64,000 nucleotides of DNA from Dendrolimus kikuchii (Eukaryota > Arthropoda > Insecta > Lepidoptera > Lasiocampidae): positions 13,988,001 to 14,052,000 of the forward strand of contig CM034412.1 of NCBI GenBank assembly GCA_019925095.2. The letters run 5' to 3'. This document shows positions 31,497 to 43,850 of this stretch, piece by piece. Made by a program: the position numbers and the translations under genes. The notes under the pieces were generated by a model, which was given only the letters and a program-made list of their open reading frames with translations, did no database searches and had not been told where the DNA came from. The stretch's first letter is position 1. Each line of letters begins with the position of its first letter.

Positions 31497-31944
31497 CTAG
31501 CGGCCCCGGCAGACGTTGTCCTGCTCTGAACAAATAAAAGTCTAGGATCCGATCCCAGCGCCACCTAATGGTTCCAATTGTGGATTTAAACCATCCAGGG
31601 ACCCACTCAAACACAAAAACAAAATCACCAAAAATTGCTCCAGATGACTAGAAGGATTCTAAAACCCGATCTCAGCGCCAACTACCGGTTCTAATTGCGA
31701 ATCTAAACCATCCGGGAACCCACTCAAACACACAAAAACAAAATCACCAAAATCGCTCCAGGTGATTAGGAGGATTCTAAAACCCGATCTCAGCGCCACC
31801 TACCAGTTCCAACGAGATAAAAAGTATCCTATATCCGTCTCCTGGTTCTAAGCTATCTCCCAACAAATTTTCAGCCAAATCGGTACAGCCGTTCTTGAGT
31901 TATAAATAGTGTAACTAACACGACTTTTTTTTATATGTATAGGA
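31497..31944 (-). mobile_element. Helitron-like element, family B, complete
   Basis: The minus strand begins TCCTATACATATAAAAAA after host A and ends CGTCTGCCGGGGCCGCTAG before host T. It carries two tandem copies of the sub-unit (CTAAACCATCC, CACTCAAACACA, GGTGATTAG) related to the minisatellite. Confidence 0.78.
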
Positions 31945-32284
31945 TGTTTAATGGACATACAAAAATTCTCGTAGTAGTAAAAGTCGAAAAAAAACTGCTA
32001 ACGAAGCGCCGTTGATGTAACATAAGTAAGAAATAAAACACAAAATATTTCATTCAAATAGTTTACACACTTTTTACATTGAAACTGCAACTTAATTACT
32101 TGAAACACTTAATCCTGTGGCGAGTTAAATGTTTTTGTTGCGTTCAACTTGAGTAATTTAACTTAAATCCCGAGTTAAATTACAAATTGACAGGTATTAC
32201 TTTAAAAAGTTTTTGGCTTGAGGTTTAAAGGATTAAAGTTTGTTTAATAGTTTTAACAACTGCAGTGACTAATTTTAACAAGAC

Positions 32285-32400
32285 TGCCACTATGATTTAG
32301 TGGTTTAGACCGCGTTTAGTTGATTAGAACGCATGGCTCCTGGGTTCGATTCACGGCAGGGTAAATTTTATAAATAAACTTTTCGTTGTTTACTCTGCTC
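32285..32400 (+). mobile_element. tRNA-like SINE head
   Basis: ATTTAGTGGTTTAGACC (A-box-like) and GGGTTCGATTC (B box) are followed by a short diverged T2-like body (TTGTTTACTCTGCTCTGG). Confidence 0.55.
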
Positions 32401-32408
32401 TGGATAAA

Positions 32409-32822
32409 TGTTACGTGCGAGCGGGGTACGCACTTGAGATTGGAAGGAAACATTAGTTCTTTAAGTAACGCCTTTATTGACTTACACAGCCACACGTGAT
32501 ACCTCTTTTTTTCCAGGGTCTTCCTCCTCGGTTTGTAATGAGGAGGTTGGGGCCTCGAGGTATACCTCTTTACCCCGGCTGCAACTCAGTGGGCAACTAC
32601 CCACCGGTAATTGGGTTTGGAGCTGCTGGAGTCTTCTCCGCATGGCGATGGCTTCTCAGCAGCTCTCGTTGGCCAATCTGCGGCGTTCGATGGCCATCTC
32701 GGGCTTGTAATACCTCTCCGCAGGGTTGCCCCTATACGCACGACTTAGGATGCACTGTCCCGACGATAAGATGTCTAACTCACAATACTGTCGCCGATAC
32801 TGCGTAGACCACCCCCTGCTAC
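32409..32822 (-). mobile_element. partial LTR, second family, with an internal insertion
   Basis: Starts TGTTACGTGCGAGCGGGG, the complement of the right end of 4375-5062, and matches it again at 32706-32815 (GCGTAGACCACC, CGCCGATACTG). Between 32505 and 32705 a GC-rich block (CTTCCTCCTCGG ... GATGGCCATCTCGGG) is inserted; I cannot identify it. Confidence 0.65.
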
Positions 32823-33109
32823 TGGTCTTAGCCTGAGAATTGCATTGTATATGACCGATAGATGCTTAATAAAATAAAACATCCAGAGTTTTGAAGAGAA
32901 GCAAGTAAATGAAAGAAAGGAGCACGATTTCAGATTCCTATTTAATGAATAAATATGCTTTATGGTGTCAAAATGTTTTTTTTAAATATATAGTCAAAGT
33001 GGTGAAGTCCGTCAATGAGATATGTTCATACACCGCTAGTTTTTTATATTTTTTAAAGAGAATTAAACGCTAGTTAAAATTCGAAGATAGAATTCAATGG
33101 AGTCTTCAA

Positions 33110-33345
33110 TGATCTTTCCTTCAAGATCTCCAGCTCTATCGTGATCCTAGGCGTCGACATTTCGAGCGAGGTGCAATTTCGGGGTCATACTATATGGGAC
33201 TCTTCAAAAAGGGCGTAAACAGATTTTTAAACTCTCAACGAGGTAGGCAACGCATCGGCTCCCTTAGTGTTGCAGATGTCCATGGGCGACGGTAGCCACT
33301 TGCCATCAAGTGGACCCGTCTGCCAGTTTGCCTATACGCAAACAT
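33110..33345 (+). mobile_element. degraded LINE 3' end sharing its tail with S1
   Basis: One plus frame reads LGVDISSEVQFRGHTIWDSS, resembling the LGVDISS-QFRGH block downstream of the RT in CR1/Jockey-type LINEs; another reads LFKKGVNRFLNSQRGRQRIG. The tail TGTTGCAGATGTCCATGGGC ... CATCAAGTGGACCCGTCTGCC then an A-run is nearly the same as the S1 3' end. Confidence 0.6.
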
Positions 33346-34401
33346 AAAAAAAGAATGGAGGCTTCACTGACTGATTTGTTGTCGTCGTCATTACTCAAAC
33401 ATGGAAATAGTGAGAGGTGTATGGACTTCTCCCACTGCCGGAACAAACTCCATTGATGAAAAATACAATATAAACTTAAAAATAAACTATAAACTATACT
33501 ATATTAAAAACTAAAACTAAATAAAAAAGGGGAAAATACCGAAAGATAAAATATTGATCCCAAACCACTGTCACTTATCGGGAACGTTCCCGAAAGTCTG
33601 GCGGCGTTGCCACATTATATGGCAACGCTTACACTTCGAGTAAAATAGACGCCAGTAAAGATTTGTCGACGGCACGGTAGACCTTTAAAGCGTTAGGACC
33701 CCAGAGACCTATTATTTATATACCTATATATACTATATATACCTATACCTATTACCACGATCATCAAGACTATTTTTTTTATTTTTATTATTATATATAT
33801 CTCTACGGACTCGAGTTCCGTACCCTTTTTTAATACTTAATTTCTATGAAAAATTTGAGACTCTGTACACGCTTATTGTTTGTTTTTGTTAGTGTATGTG
33901 ACATTATATGTAGTAATTTTTCTGTTTTGGTGTACCTTAAGAATAACTTATTATATTAATTTAATCTAGTTTTAATACTAAACTTATACTAATGTAGAGT
34001 GTATCTGTTACATGCTGGTGTTGTGAGGAAGTGCATGTGCAGTGTTGGCCTTATATCTATATTTATATATAGTCGTATCTAGTGCCATGTGTGTTGTTTT
34101 ATTTCTTTTCTGTGCCTGGGTTATTAATTTTTAGGCTCTTTGTGTGTCTTGGTTTGTTTCATCAAGACTATTAAGACCCAAACCCAGCAAAAACCAACTG
34201 CCAGACCTCAAGACACTGTAAGCTCTTTCTGTGTGCACCGGAACACAAATCAACTTGATTGACAATTTTCTTTTTATTCTACCTCCTACCCATTTTAATA
34301 TTATATGAAATTATTAGAGCTAGGCATGTTGTTGAAGAGTTTCTTGCGCCGCTTCTTCTCTTCAAGCCACAACATGTTGCGAAGCAATGGTAAACTACTT
34401 C
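33346..34401. other. unassigned AT-rich stretch
   Basis: Simple sequence (TATATACC-type near 33720) and no supported gene. A short GGCAACG-containing inverted pair occurs near 33600-33630. Confidence 0.35.
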
Positions 34402-34606
34402 AGGCTCCCATATAGTAAATAATAACCATAAATTAAATGAAAACTAAATAATTGAAATGAACAAGTTGGCGGTAGGCTAAAAAAACTTTAACAATACTCA
34501 TTGATACTTGACATCTTTGTCTTCCTTGATCATGGCTTCTGAAAAGTGGCCAAAACGTTGGAATAAATGACCGCGCTTCAAACTGTTAAAACGTAATTTT
34601 ATCATG
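34402..34606 (+). mobile_element. MITE family M, partial copy
   Basis: Parallel to 8866-9090, from GGCTCCCATATAGTAAATAA to CTGTTAAAACGTAATTTTAT; the central palindrome has decayed. Confidence 0.62.
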
Positions 34607-34659
34607 TATACTAGTCGTGAAAACTTAAGAAAAATATGATTTATTTATCTTATTCCAAT

Positions 34660-35208
34660 TTCTTTTTTATTGCTAGAATATAGCAGATAGCTTATCTGAT
34701 GGAAAATGTATATTTGCAAAATACTAAAGGTACTGCCGGCCTCGAAGGGGGTCTGGAACTTAGCTACTAATGCCAGAAGATTATTTAAATTTTTAAAATT
34801 ATTATAGCAGTATACTCTAGACCAGGGCTACGCAGGTACAGCCAAGTTTTACGGAGACCCGCTACAAATGTGGGAAACAAATGTCTAACCATGCCGCCTC
34901 CGCCAAGTCCCGGTCGAAGGGAAAAGCCAAAAAATGCTGGCTTTTCGTTGTAAAGGATGACATGCGTACCAAGGGTCTCAAAACGGCAGATGGAGCAGAC
35001 CGCGCGAAGTGGAGAAAAAAAGTAGGGAAGCAGATTTAACACTCGGATGATGATGTTAATGATAACTCTAGAGTACTCTATCTAGACCATGGGGTCTAGG
35101 GGTGGTGGCCATCCAGACAGGGAAATGTCCACCTGGGTCTAAGTTACTTTGCCTCCTCTTACGACAGGTCACCCGAATTCTCTCTCTGTCTCTTCCGTGC
35201 ACGGATGA
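34660..35208 (-). mobile_element. old S1 copy split by a LINE 3' fragment
   Basis: Diverged S1 sequence lies at 34660-34820 and 35090-35208 (ending CCGTGCACGGAT). The insert at about 34823-35085 has a plus frame reading VVKDDMRTKGLKTADGADRA then KWRKK, the C-terminus of another LINE lineage, and ends with GATGATGATG, a plausible tail. Confidence 0.65.
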
Positions 35209-35379
35209 AACTGATTTCTGTATTAATACGACACAAGTATACCTAACAAAGAGTACACTACATCCATTATTTTATCCAACAATACGAGTAATCTGAGTAT
35301 CTACTGGGAAACTAGGTCATTTCGTTTGCGAATATTATTGAGGGGAAGTATTAAAGTACAAATGTTATGCCTAACAGCG

Positions 35380-35760
35380 TGGAGCTTCTAAGAGAATTCT
35401 TAAAGAAATGTGGGATTAAAGGAAATTACTTGCCTCCTTTAAAATTCTACCTCTCAAATCAAAATCACGCGTATGTCCAACAAGCAAACGACATATAGCT
35501 TATGCTTCAGAATTTTGTGATGTTACACAAGGAGTTCCTCAAGGTAGCATTCTGGGCCCATTATATTTGTAACTCATATTAGTGACTTACCAGTAAGCGT
35601 TAGTCCTGACGTGATCTAATTTGCAGACGATAGTACAGTAACGTTCCCAAATAATACAAAATCTAATTTAGAATTTGACATAATGAGTACTTAGATGTAA
35701 CATTTGAATGGTTAAAATGCAATAACTTGATAATAATTAATTAAAATTAAACCTTTAATT
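35380..35760 (+). pseudogene. degraded LINE reverse-transcriptase fragment
   Basis: Translation across frameshifts shows VTQGVPQGSILGPL (RT motif B, near 35520-35562), THISDLPVSVSPDV, then FADDSTVTFPNN (catalytic FADD, near 35620-35655). Several stops and at least one frameshift break it. This is the core of a CR1- or Jockey-like RT. It is the only RT core outside the R1-clade element. Confidence 0.72.
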
Positions 35761-36361
35761 TGTTACAATGTCCTTTAAATTGTTTCATTGTTTGTTAATA
35801 TTATCTATTTTTTGTAGAAGCTTGCGTAGTCAATGTAATTTTTAATGATGAATAATCGCCTCGCTCTTTCATGTTCACCAACTAATTATATTATCAATAA
35901 TTATCCTGGTGTTAATTTGACGTGCACGTTAATAATTTATAAAGGGTCTATTTAAAAACAAAAGTTATTTTTTTATATAAAAAAATACTTTTATTTGTAT
36001 ACATTGTTGGTTTTTAATCCTTTATGGTAGTTTTGAATTGTTTTTAAAGTACCTATAATTTAGATTTAGGTATTTAGGAGATTGAATCGTCTTGATGTAC
36101 AGATGTAAATGCTAAATTAGAAGTACTTGTCTCCTCTGCGCACTATCGCATCATTTAATCTATGCGGTTGCACAGTGGTTCGGTCGCAGAGAAATCAATA
36201 CACAAAGTGAACGACCGTGCTTCGCCCGGGATGCAGAATAATGCCAAGGGCGCGGGGTCCTATTGCCCCCCCTACCCTTATCCCCTTCTATTTAGTAAAA
36301 ATAAGTACATAAATAGAAACAAAAACGAAAAAATATTTATTTGGTGATAATAGACAAAATC
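35761..36361. other. unassigned stretch
   Basis: No gene. A GGTTGCACAGTGGTTCGG block near 36168 with GC-rich sequence downstream looks tRNA-like but has no convincing second promoter box. Confidence 0.35.
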
Positions 36362-36607
36362 CGTGGTAGCTTAACGGTTAGGTTAGGTTAGGTCTCGAAT
36401 TCCAAATTCAAAGGGGGAAAGTTTGGATCCTGATCGGAAAGCATACACTACTTGGCAGTTTCTGACATGTGTGCTAACGATGAAGGAAGATATAGTGATG
36501 AAGCATAACCGATGTGTCAAACTCGCAAACCTCACTTGGACAAGCGTAACGGGTAGTATACTGTCCGTCTCGCGGGAGGACCAAGCTCAGCAATGGGACC
36601 TTGATGG
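36362..36607 (+). mobile_element. tRNA-derived SINE, family T1, diverged
   Basis: TGGTAGCTTAACGG head, a B-box-like GTTTGGATCCTG, then GTGTGCTAACGATGAAGG and CCGATGTGTCAAACTCGC, ending CTCAGCAATGGGACC. The head contains three TTAGG units in a row (36378-36392). Confidence 0.7.
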
Positions 36608-37571
36608 GCGTATATCAAAATTTAAAGATTTTCACCTTTCTTCATGAGATTCCATACCACCTTGATCTTATTCCTCTCAATTATTTAGTCACAAGTGTAA
36701 TATTCGTAGGTTCTCTTATGTATTCATTTCGCAGTTTATTCATTCTCCTAACATATCTATTCCTGAAGCACAAGTGTCTCATTACTGTCAATTTTGGACC
36801 TGTCATTTTTCGGGATAAAAAGTATCCCATTTCGGAGTGCAAGGGATAAAAAGTATCCCACATCTGTGATAAAAAGTATCGAGACTACATATATCAATTT
36901 GAAACATAACCAGTACAATTGTTTCTCCATAAAAGCGTAACAGACAGAATAACTTTCGAAATTATAATATTAGTATGGTTATACGATTGCTAGAATGCAA
37001 TAAACAAACAAGGCACAGGAAAGGGAGTCAATAACGCCCAAGGTTTGGAGGTCACAGCCGCGCCGCGTTGTCTGACCTTACATCCGCGAACTTTGCTACG
37101 ACCTTTACGCATATGACTTGGATCATATCCCGTGACGAAGGTCAAAGTAGATAAGTATTTTATGGTTTTAAGTTTCAAGGTGGATAACGAAGATTGGTAG
37201 GGTGTAATATTTTATGGAGCCTTGTCCAAATTCATATTTATAACAGTGGTCTTCCCTGAATTATCAAGATTAATATTTTGTATACTTTGCTATTGAAGCT
37301 CTTATGTTTTAGGGTAATCAGGTCTAGAGTCTTTGAGCTGCCGATGCTTCTGATCTAAGGTTTTTCTCAAGCTTTATGGAGTTATAATCCAACATCTGGT
37401 CATTGCCTCGCGCGATCAAAAGGCTGGTCTAAATTTTGGAAAACATATTGACATTGCCATCTAACGAGGCAACGCGCCCAGCGTTATGGAAGCGTTCTCT
37501 CTTCACAGCAGCGTGGGACTTACATTCCTACTTTATTATTCATTTGTATCTAGTCTTTTTTGAAAACCACT
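36608..37571. other. unassigned stretch
   Basis: The motif GGATAAAAAGTATCCCA occurs twice near 36811-36861. No gene was recognised. Confidence 0.35.
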
Positions 37572-37935
37572 ACTATTACTAGACTATTGTGGGAAATGAG
37601 AACAAAAAGTGCCGGACTGTTGGGGTGAACTGCTAATGGTACTAGGGGTCTAGAAATATGGGGACTATGGCGTCTGACCATCGCATGGAACATGGAAAAA
37701 TGGGCAGACGGTGACTGGCCACTATCTGCATGGGCCCCAAAAAATGCCATAGAAGACAGGGGCAACATGGATGTAAGAGACTAAGGGGTGTACTTCCACC
37801 CCTGGAGCTTGAGTCTTAGCTCTAGCGACTTCCACTCCGTGCCAACTGGCTAAGGCAACCACGGAGGCAGGTCCGAGTTGTCGCTACTCACCTAAGGCTT
37901 CGCCACAAAGCCCCGATGCGGGAGTATAGTTTATT
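37572..37935. repeat. repeat Y
   Basis: Matches 57202-57635 in the same orientation through CTATTGTGGGAAATGAG, GGGTGAACTGCTA, TGGGCCCCAAAAAATGCCAT, CACCCCTGGAGCTTGAGTCT and CACCTAA.GCTTCGCCACAA. Partial minus-strand frames exist in both copies, but I cannot name a protein. Confidence 0.7.
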
Positions 37936-39649
37936 ATTAGGATGTTCTGATGCGATTCATATCTTTCTTGGTAACAAGTCGGTATGGAAATCTTGGAAAC
38001 CAGATTTTATACCTTCATCTTTTTATATACCTGCTTCTTCCTTGCCTTTCCTTCAACTTTTCCAGCAATGACTATTCTCTTTATATTTTCTATATTATTG
38101 GCGGCTAATGTGGCCCAAGTTTTTGATTTTCGCTGTTGGTAATTAACATAACTATCTACGTTGGCTCAGTGACCCAAAATGTGTCTTAAGCTAGGAGACA
38201 AGAAGACGCCAACATCGCTTGTTCTATGCAGTTTCTTGCTAACTATAGGCCTGAGGCTCATACAGGTCAGCCTATATTTCTATCGATACTTGAACAACCG
38301 ACCGGATTCTCCTTAATATATTTTCATCACGGTTGGGTCCACTCCGAACCATTATACGTGACCAAACGAGCGCGAGCCATGAGATTTTATTTCTCTTGTT
38401 ATATTAAGCTCGGCCACAAGATTCTCGGTTGCAAGATTCGGACTACCCAGCGATCTTATTTTTTCTTTGTTGGACACAAAACCTTGCAGAGAACGTGCTT
38501 TTCCACCACTAACAGCTCGTTCTCTTTCTTGACGGTAAGCGTAGAAGCTTCACAACCTTACATCAAGATGGGTTATGTGACGTTCTCGATTTCGTAACAA
38601 ATTATAGAGTAGACATATGTTGCTTTATATGTTCATGATTCCCGAGATCAAAGAGGTGGTTTAGTTGATAGGTCCGAACATGCCATAGGGAGTCCAACAA
38701 TGCCATACTATTGTCCCCGAGTGGTAGGGTGTCCATGATAGATTATACCTCATAAAAAATGCTTTATATTTCGGATAGTGGGATACTTTTCGGGAGGTAA
38801 TGGATCCCGAATTTAAGGGTTCTGACCAGCGTGAATCGCATTATTAGCTTATAAATCGATGACTGCTGTGTATGCACATGTTACCTTTTGCGTCAAGGCA
38901 ACATTCCGTTGTTCAAACCTTCCTCATCCCCTCCATAAATTACCGTAAGCCCCCCTCGCGCTGACACATCCGTATCCGGATTAATTTGTTATTCTGCTCG
39001 CTCATTGGCATTATTTCCGTGCGTCAGGGATCTACTTTCAGACCCTATATTTTTCATTTTTATGACATGTACATTTTCATGCGCTTAACTCGATTTGCAT
39101 AAAATACTTTTGTCTACGTTAGTCACATAGCAACACAGAATGCGAGATCTATTCAATTTTTATTAATCCTTTATCTAACGTCGGAACAATAGCTGATGAT
39201 ATAGTAAGGAGTAGTGAAGTGATAGTTATACCATATCCCGAAGCTAAACAACTCTCTATCGCCACTCTGAGGCCGATGCCAGATATCCAGAACATAGCAA
39301 ATAAAGTTATTGGTGGCAGTTGCTTCTCGGGTTTGGAAATTAAAATTCGACGTAATAATGGACTGTATGATTATTATTAAGTTATAAATGTACATTTATA
39401 GAGTACAACAAAGTATGCAAGAGAGTTGAGTACAATATATGAATAGCTGAGTGGCTGAATTCATAGTTGTTCTTGATGTGGTAGTTTTTTCAGTTTTTTC
39501 GGCCTCCTATATCCCGCATTCCGTCCGACGTCTAGTTGCTAATCGCGCTAGCTATGGGCGTCGGCGGTATGCGGGGTGCGGAGTGTAGATGTGCTCCGGC
39601 GGGCGGGTCAGGGGGGTACTCTCTGTCCGCAACAAAAGTAAAGATCGTT
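37936..39649. other. unassigned stretch
   Basis: The longest stretch without an assignable element. A 123-codon plus frame at 38226-38597 has no recognisable motif and no exon-like context. Confidence 0.35.
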
Positions 39650-39765
39650 TACGAAGTTTACCATGCCAGGAATCGAACACGGAGCCTTTGGCGTTCCAGT
39701 GAACTCCATCAACGAAAGGTTAGCTCACTCAACCATAGAGGCCGTCGAATGAAAATTATTCACAA
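39650..39765 (-). mobile_element. tRNA-derived SINE head, family T2
   Basis: The minus strand has GGCCTCTATGGTTGAGTGAG and a B box in GTGTTCGATTCCTGG, then TAAACTTCGTAAACG. Confidence 0.6.
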
Positions 39766-40311
39766 AAACAAAGTTACATTACATGGTCTGGTGGTTATAT
39801 GCATAATTGTATGTATGTATTATGTGTATATTATACAAGCAAATATATTACCAAGTTATACATAATCCGTTGGAGATATGTGACATAAAACGGATCATGT
39901 TGGATCTATCCCAACAACACTCAGACTGGGGCCAACATCGCAAAGGTCGATCCGGAAGGTCGTCTTAAACATACCATTGCCAGCAATTGAACCGACTACA
40001 AGGTCAATGTCGTGTGCACCATATCGATTCTGGCAGCCATCGGTATGGTTCTCATGACCTGAATCTCACGCCCCATCCCTATGGGGTCGTGTAATAGTGA
40101 TGGGACCCAAGCTTATCGATTGTCGATAAACTTTCTCTTATCCACATTCATTCCATGCACTGAAAATAACTAAAGAAAAATCTAGATGTTACATACCTAT
40201 ATGTGGCACCAAAGGCAATTCATTCATAATTTTTTGATTTTTTAATTTGATTTGAAACAAAATAAGCTTATTAAGCCATACAAGTTCTTATAAATGTAAC
40301 TATTTATTGGA
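39766..40311. other. unassigned stretch
   Basis: May include degraded T2 body sequence (CAGACTGGGGCCAACA near 39912); otherwise nothing. Confidence 0.35.
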
Positions 40312-40465
40312 AGGTGATGTCAGGAGCCTTAAGAACAGACGATCGTGCATGACAAGAGTTATGAATGTCAAAGAAGCAAGTGAGGTGTGTAAGAATAAGC
40401 CTAAATGGCGCTCTGTTGTTCGTGCCTACCCCGCAACGGAACTGGCGTGAAGTTATGTATGTATG
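40312..40465 (+). mobile_element. LINE tail with (GTAT)n end, copy g
   Basis: A short tail fragment. TATTTATTGGA at 40301-40311 is repeated at 40466-40476 (11-bp target duplication). Confidence 0.84.
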
Positions 40466-40617
40466 TATTTATTGGACATCAATACAAAAAGAAACTTACA
40501 GACTAATAAACTATTTCAACCCACGGCATTCCCTTATCACACCGTTTCTCATCATACCATTTATATTAATCTTACATATATTTCTCAAAACTCATACCAG
40601 ACCATAGTACATAACGG

Positions 40618-40722
40618 AATATGCGTTTACGAAATTTAGCATCCCAGGGATCTAACCTCAGCATTCCAGTGAGTTAGTCCGGCAAAGGCCCACTCAATCA
40701 CAAAGGCCATAAAATGCTGTAT
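40618..40722 (-). mobile_element. tRNA-derived SINE head, family T2, diverged
   Basis: Minus-strand GCCTTTGTGATTGAGTGGG and TTAGATCCCTGGGATG in the A-box and B-box positions. Confidence 0.5.
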
Positions 40723-41323
40723 TCAAATATCGACACCTAAACTAGTCAAATACCTTCCCATCCCTAAAACGGGATACTTCGAGATAATCTTGACCTACCC
40801 CCTTAACATTAAGATTTGGCACCCAACAAACTGGGAGACATAAATTAAAAGAGGGAAATTTCGCCTCCTATTGTGGAACTTTGTCTGGTTTTGAGTGCCA
40901 AGAAGAGAGTAATTTCATTGAAAACTAGTTTTATTTTCTTGTGATTTTTTTTGTGACTTACAAAGGCAGCTCACCAATAAAACGCGGCCTCAGCGCCATA
41001 TTTTCCATTATATTTGTCTATACTATGGGAAACAACGTCATTTATCAACATAATAAGTGCCCTAAGGCCGTGTCCTCATTAGACGAATAGTGAGCGGCTG
41101 ACTGTTCGCTAGATAACTGTGTTCGGCATATCGATCGCTTACTCAGTACCGAATTAGCGGCTGTATTAGCCGCGAAGCGCTTGCGAACTCTTGGGAGGTG
41201 TGGAAATTTGAGATCGGCAGTGGTCATATGTTTGAATATAAATAATGAGCATTATCAAGATAAGTAATAAGCTTAATGTTATACGATTAGACGAGAGACA
41301 TGATAGAGCAATAAAATAAAAAA
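40723..41323. other. unassigned stretch
   Basis: No gene. GGCCGTGTCCTCATTAGACG near 41067 looks like the end of a DNA element, but its partner was not found. Confidence 0.35.
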
Positions 41324-41897
41324 AACTTCGTTTAAAAAAACCGACTTCAAAAACTAAAAAACTAAAAAGTATAAAATAACTTATTTCTAAAGCTATTATT
41401 ATTAATATACATTATCTAAAACATCTTGAAGTCGGTGCAAAGTAAAACATAAAAAATACTGTATTTTGAAAATTACTAAGCACCGACTTTAAGATGTTTT
41501 AGATAATATTTATTAATAATAATAGCTTTAGAAATTAGTTATTTTATACTTTTTAGTTATTGAAGTCGGTTTTTTCAAACGAGGATTTTTTATTTTATTT
41601 GTTACTTTTTAGTGTCTAGCTATGTATGGGTAGACCTACGAAAGGTGCCGCGCTCCTTATTAAAAAATATAGGTCCCAAGAAACGGGAACAAAAAACTGT
41701 TCGTAAAATGAAAGCTACTGGGCCAAACTATGTTAAATTTTTAAGGGACCAAATGACAACTATTCCGCATCAAACTAAACAAGAATCACGTAAATCGGAT
41801 CATAAATCTCGGAGTAATCGGTGAACATACATAAAAAAAAAACAAAAAAAAAGATCCCGACTAGTTGAGAACCTCCTCCTTTTTTGAAGTCGGTTAA
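41324..41897. mobile_element. foldback DNA element with CGACTTCAA ends
   Basis: 41324-41437 and 41481-41587 are long inverted arms (ACCGACTTCAAAAACTAAAA ... AAGTCGGTGC and complement). Adjacent sequence to 41897 ends GAAGTCGGTTAAAAAGA and recurs at 55395-55607. A 70-codon frame at 41612-41824 is unrecognised. Confidence 0.7.
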
Positions 41898-42267
41898 AAA
41901 GAATAGTGGTGTCAATTTTTTTTTAAATAACTTAACATCTAATGTGCCAGAGCCAAGTTATACGATCTCTGTGTGTTCTGAGAAGAGTGGTTGTTTTTAA
42001 TGACATGGATGTTTGCGAAATGATAGCTGTTTTGGAGACATTGAATTAAGATAAATATTAAAAAAAACACTGAGTCCATCCTTTGAACCAAAAATAGTAA
42101 TGCTCCAGCGGAGTCAGCGAACTGCGCCACCGATCGCGCGCATCGTTCGCTGCTAATGGGACGCTCATTGATTGAGTCTGCAAGCAAAACGCCGCAACCT
42201 GCGTACATTACCGGCTGTATAGATATTATATTTTAAAAAAACAAATGAGGTATCTTTGGGACACCTG
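41898..42267. other. unassigned stretch
   Basis: A minus-strand open frame (41939-42208) shows no known domain. Nothing else seen. Confidence 0.35.
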
Positions 42268-42886
42268 TTTGGAACGAAGTTCTCCTAAAATGTCTTAAAA
42301 ATTCTCAAAAGTCTCAAAAAGTGTGTTGATAAGCATCGAAAACTATCGACATTTTATCAAAAAACTATGCATAGAAATACATAAACAAACAAATGTATCA
42401 AAAACAGCGTATATTACACTAATTGATATTATTTTAGATTTTATTTCATTGCATTAAATAAAATAATAATTAGTGAAGCAATTGTAATAAAATTTTATTT
42501 TTTTAAAGTTATAATATATTTTTTTATTTATTAACAAATATAATGTAATATAAACTTAATCATTAGGCTCAATTTTAGTAACAATTGGCTAGTGGTAACT
42601 GAAGTAGGAAACATATGTTTGGGATTCTATTTTTTATTATTTATTATGTACAAAAAACCTGTATACACTCAACAAAAATAATCGTCGCGACAGCACACTG
42701 TTCAATGCGAAATAGAAAGACGAAACGAAAATAACTGGCTTGCTTTCTATGAGAGAGAGAGAGACAGACAGAGAAACACGCGCACGCCGCACGGCTTACA
42801 ACTATAGCAAAAAGTGTCGTTACAACTTTTGGTCTTAATTTTTTCCGTCCCCTTTCGCAACGTGCGATAAGGAACTTCGTTCCAAA
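42268..42886. mobile_element. candidate MITE with 15-bp inverted ends
   Basis: TTTGGAACGAAGTTC at 42268-42282 and its exact complement at 42872-42886. A second CTTCGTTCC follows at 42889-42897. No transposase is present and the target duplication is not clear. Confidence 0.55.
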
Positions 42887-42897
42887 ACTTCGTTCCA

Positions 42898-43850
42898 ATT
42901 ATATGAACGCAAACTGGAAGCAAACAGTGAATTGCTCACTGTTCAACTAATGGGATGTGTCATGTCATTAGTTATGTTACATACACAGGTTTGTATATAT
43001 CTGTATAGTAAATTCTTGGTATTTTAATCATACTGTTCTAAAAATTTGTAGCCCATAAAAGTTCGACTACTCGTCTAGCACGACCCCATTTCGGGGGAAT
43101 CAAAGCAAACGCTCTAAATTAAGATCAACACCATTAATAACTAAATTAATTACAGGACAGTCTGGAAATAAATTTGATTATTGGTGATTAAGCTTCTTCC
43201 TTAGTATACGTGTAATGAATATAAATATAGATAAAATGAGATATTACGACGACAAAATTTCCATTAAGGACATTACAAATTTATTCGCTTGATTTAAATG
43301 CCTAAGTATTTCTAATCGGCCTCTGTAGTATTAGCTGGGTAGTAAGCAAAATTGCATGGTGCACAGAGTCTAGTTGAACGATTTTTATCAAGTCAAATTA
43401 AGATAAATATAAAATAATTAACGGGCATAAAAAAGATACAAAAATCATAGAATGGATGGCCTTCTTGATAAAAAGCTGTCTTTTCAAGCTTACCTTAGAC
43501 TAGGAACGATGGACTTGTAACATTTTTGATGCAGTTTGTAATAAATATTTAGGAAAATATGGTGAAAAACCTGTATAGAACGTTACCTACCTACGAAACT
43601 CACCAATCTTCCCTACACAAAATGGTTGGTAAATCTTCCATCACTAAAAATGAAAAGAGAGTGTGCAAAGCTGGGCTGATGAAATAATTTCGTCGCTAAA
43701 TAAGCACGTGTTGTTTAGGTCACTTAATATAGTCTTCGCTTTCCTCAACCAGATCCCACATGAAATATGCACGAAAATTTAAGACAAAATTCCTGTTCTA
43801 GTTCTAAAAAGTTTTATTTTATTTTAATGACTGAAGCGAGCAGGATTTTT
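42898..43850. other. unassigned AT-rich stretch
   Basis: No supported gene, RNA or repeat. Confidence 0.35.

Noticed and set aside
36378..36392. Three TTAGG units, the insect telomere repeat
   Set aside because: Only three units, inside the head of a diverged SINE; a local slip is more likely than a telomeric insertion.
38226..38597. 123-codon frame as a gene
   Set aside because: Composition is not protein-like and no motif is visible; chance frames of this length are expected in 64 kb.
42644..42898. 84-codon minus-strand frame with cysteine-rich stretch
   Set aside because: It overlaps the right end of a TIR-bearing element and is probably repeat-derived.
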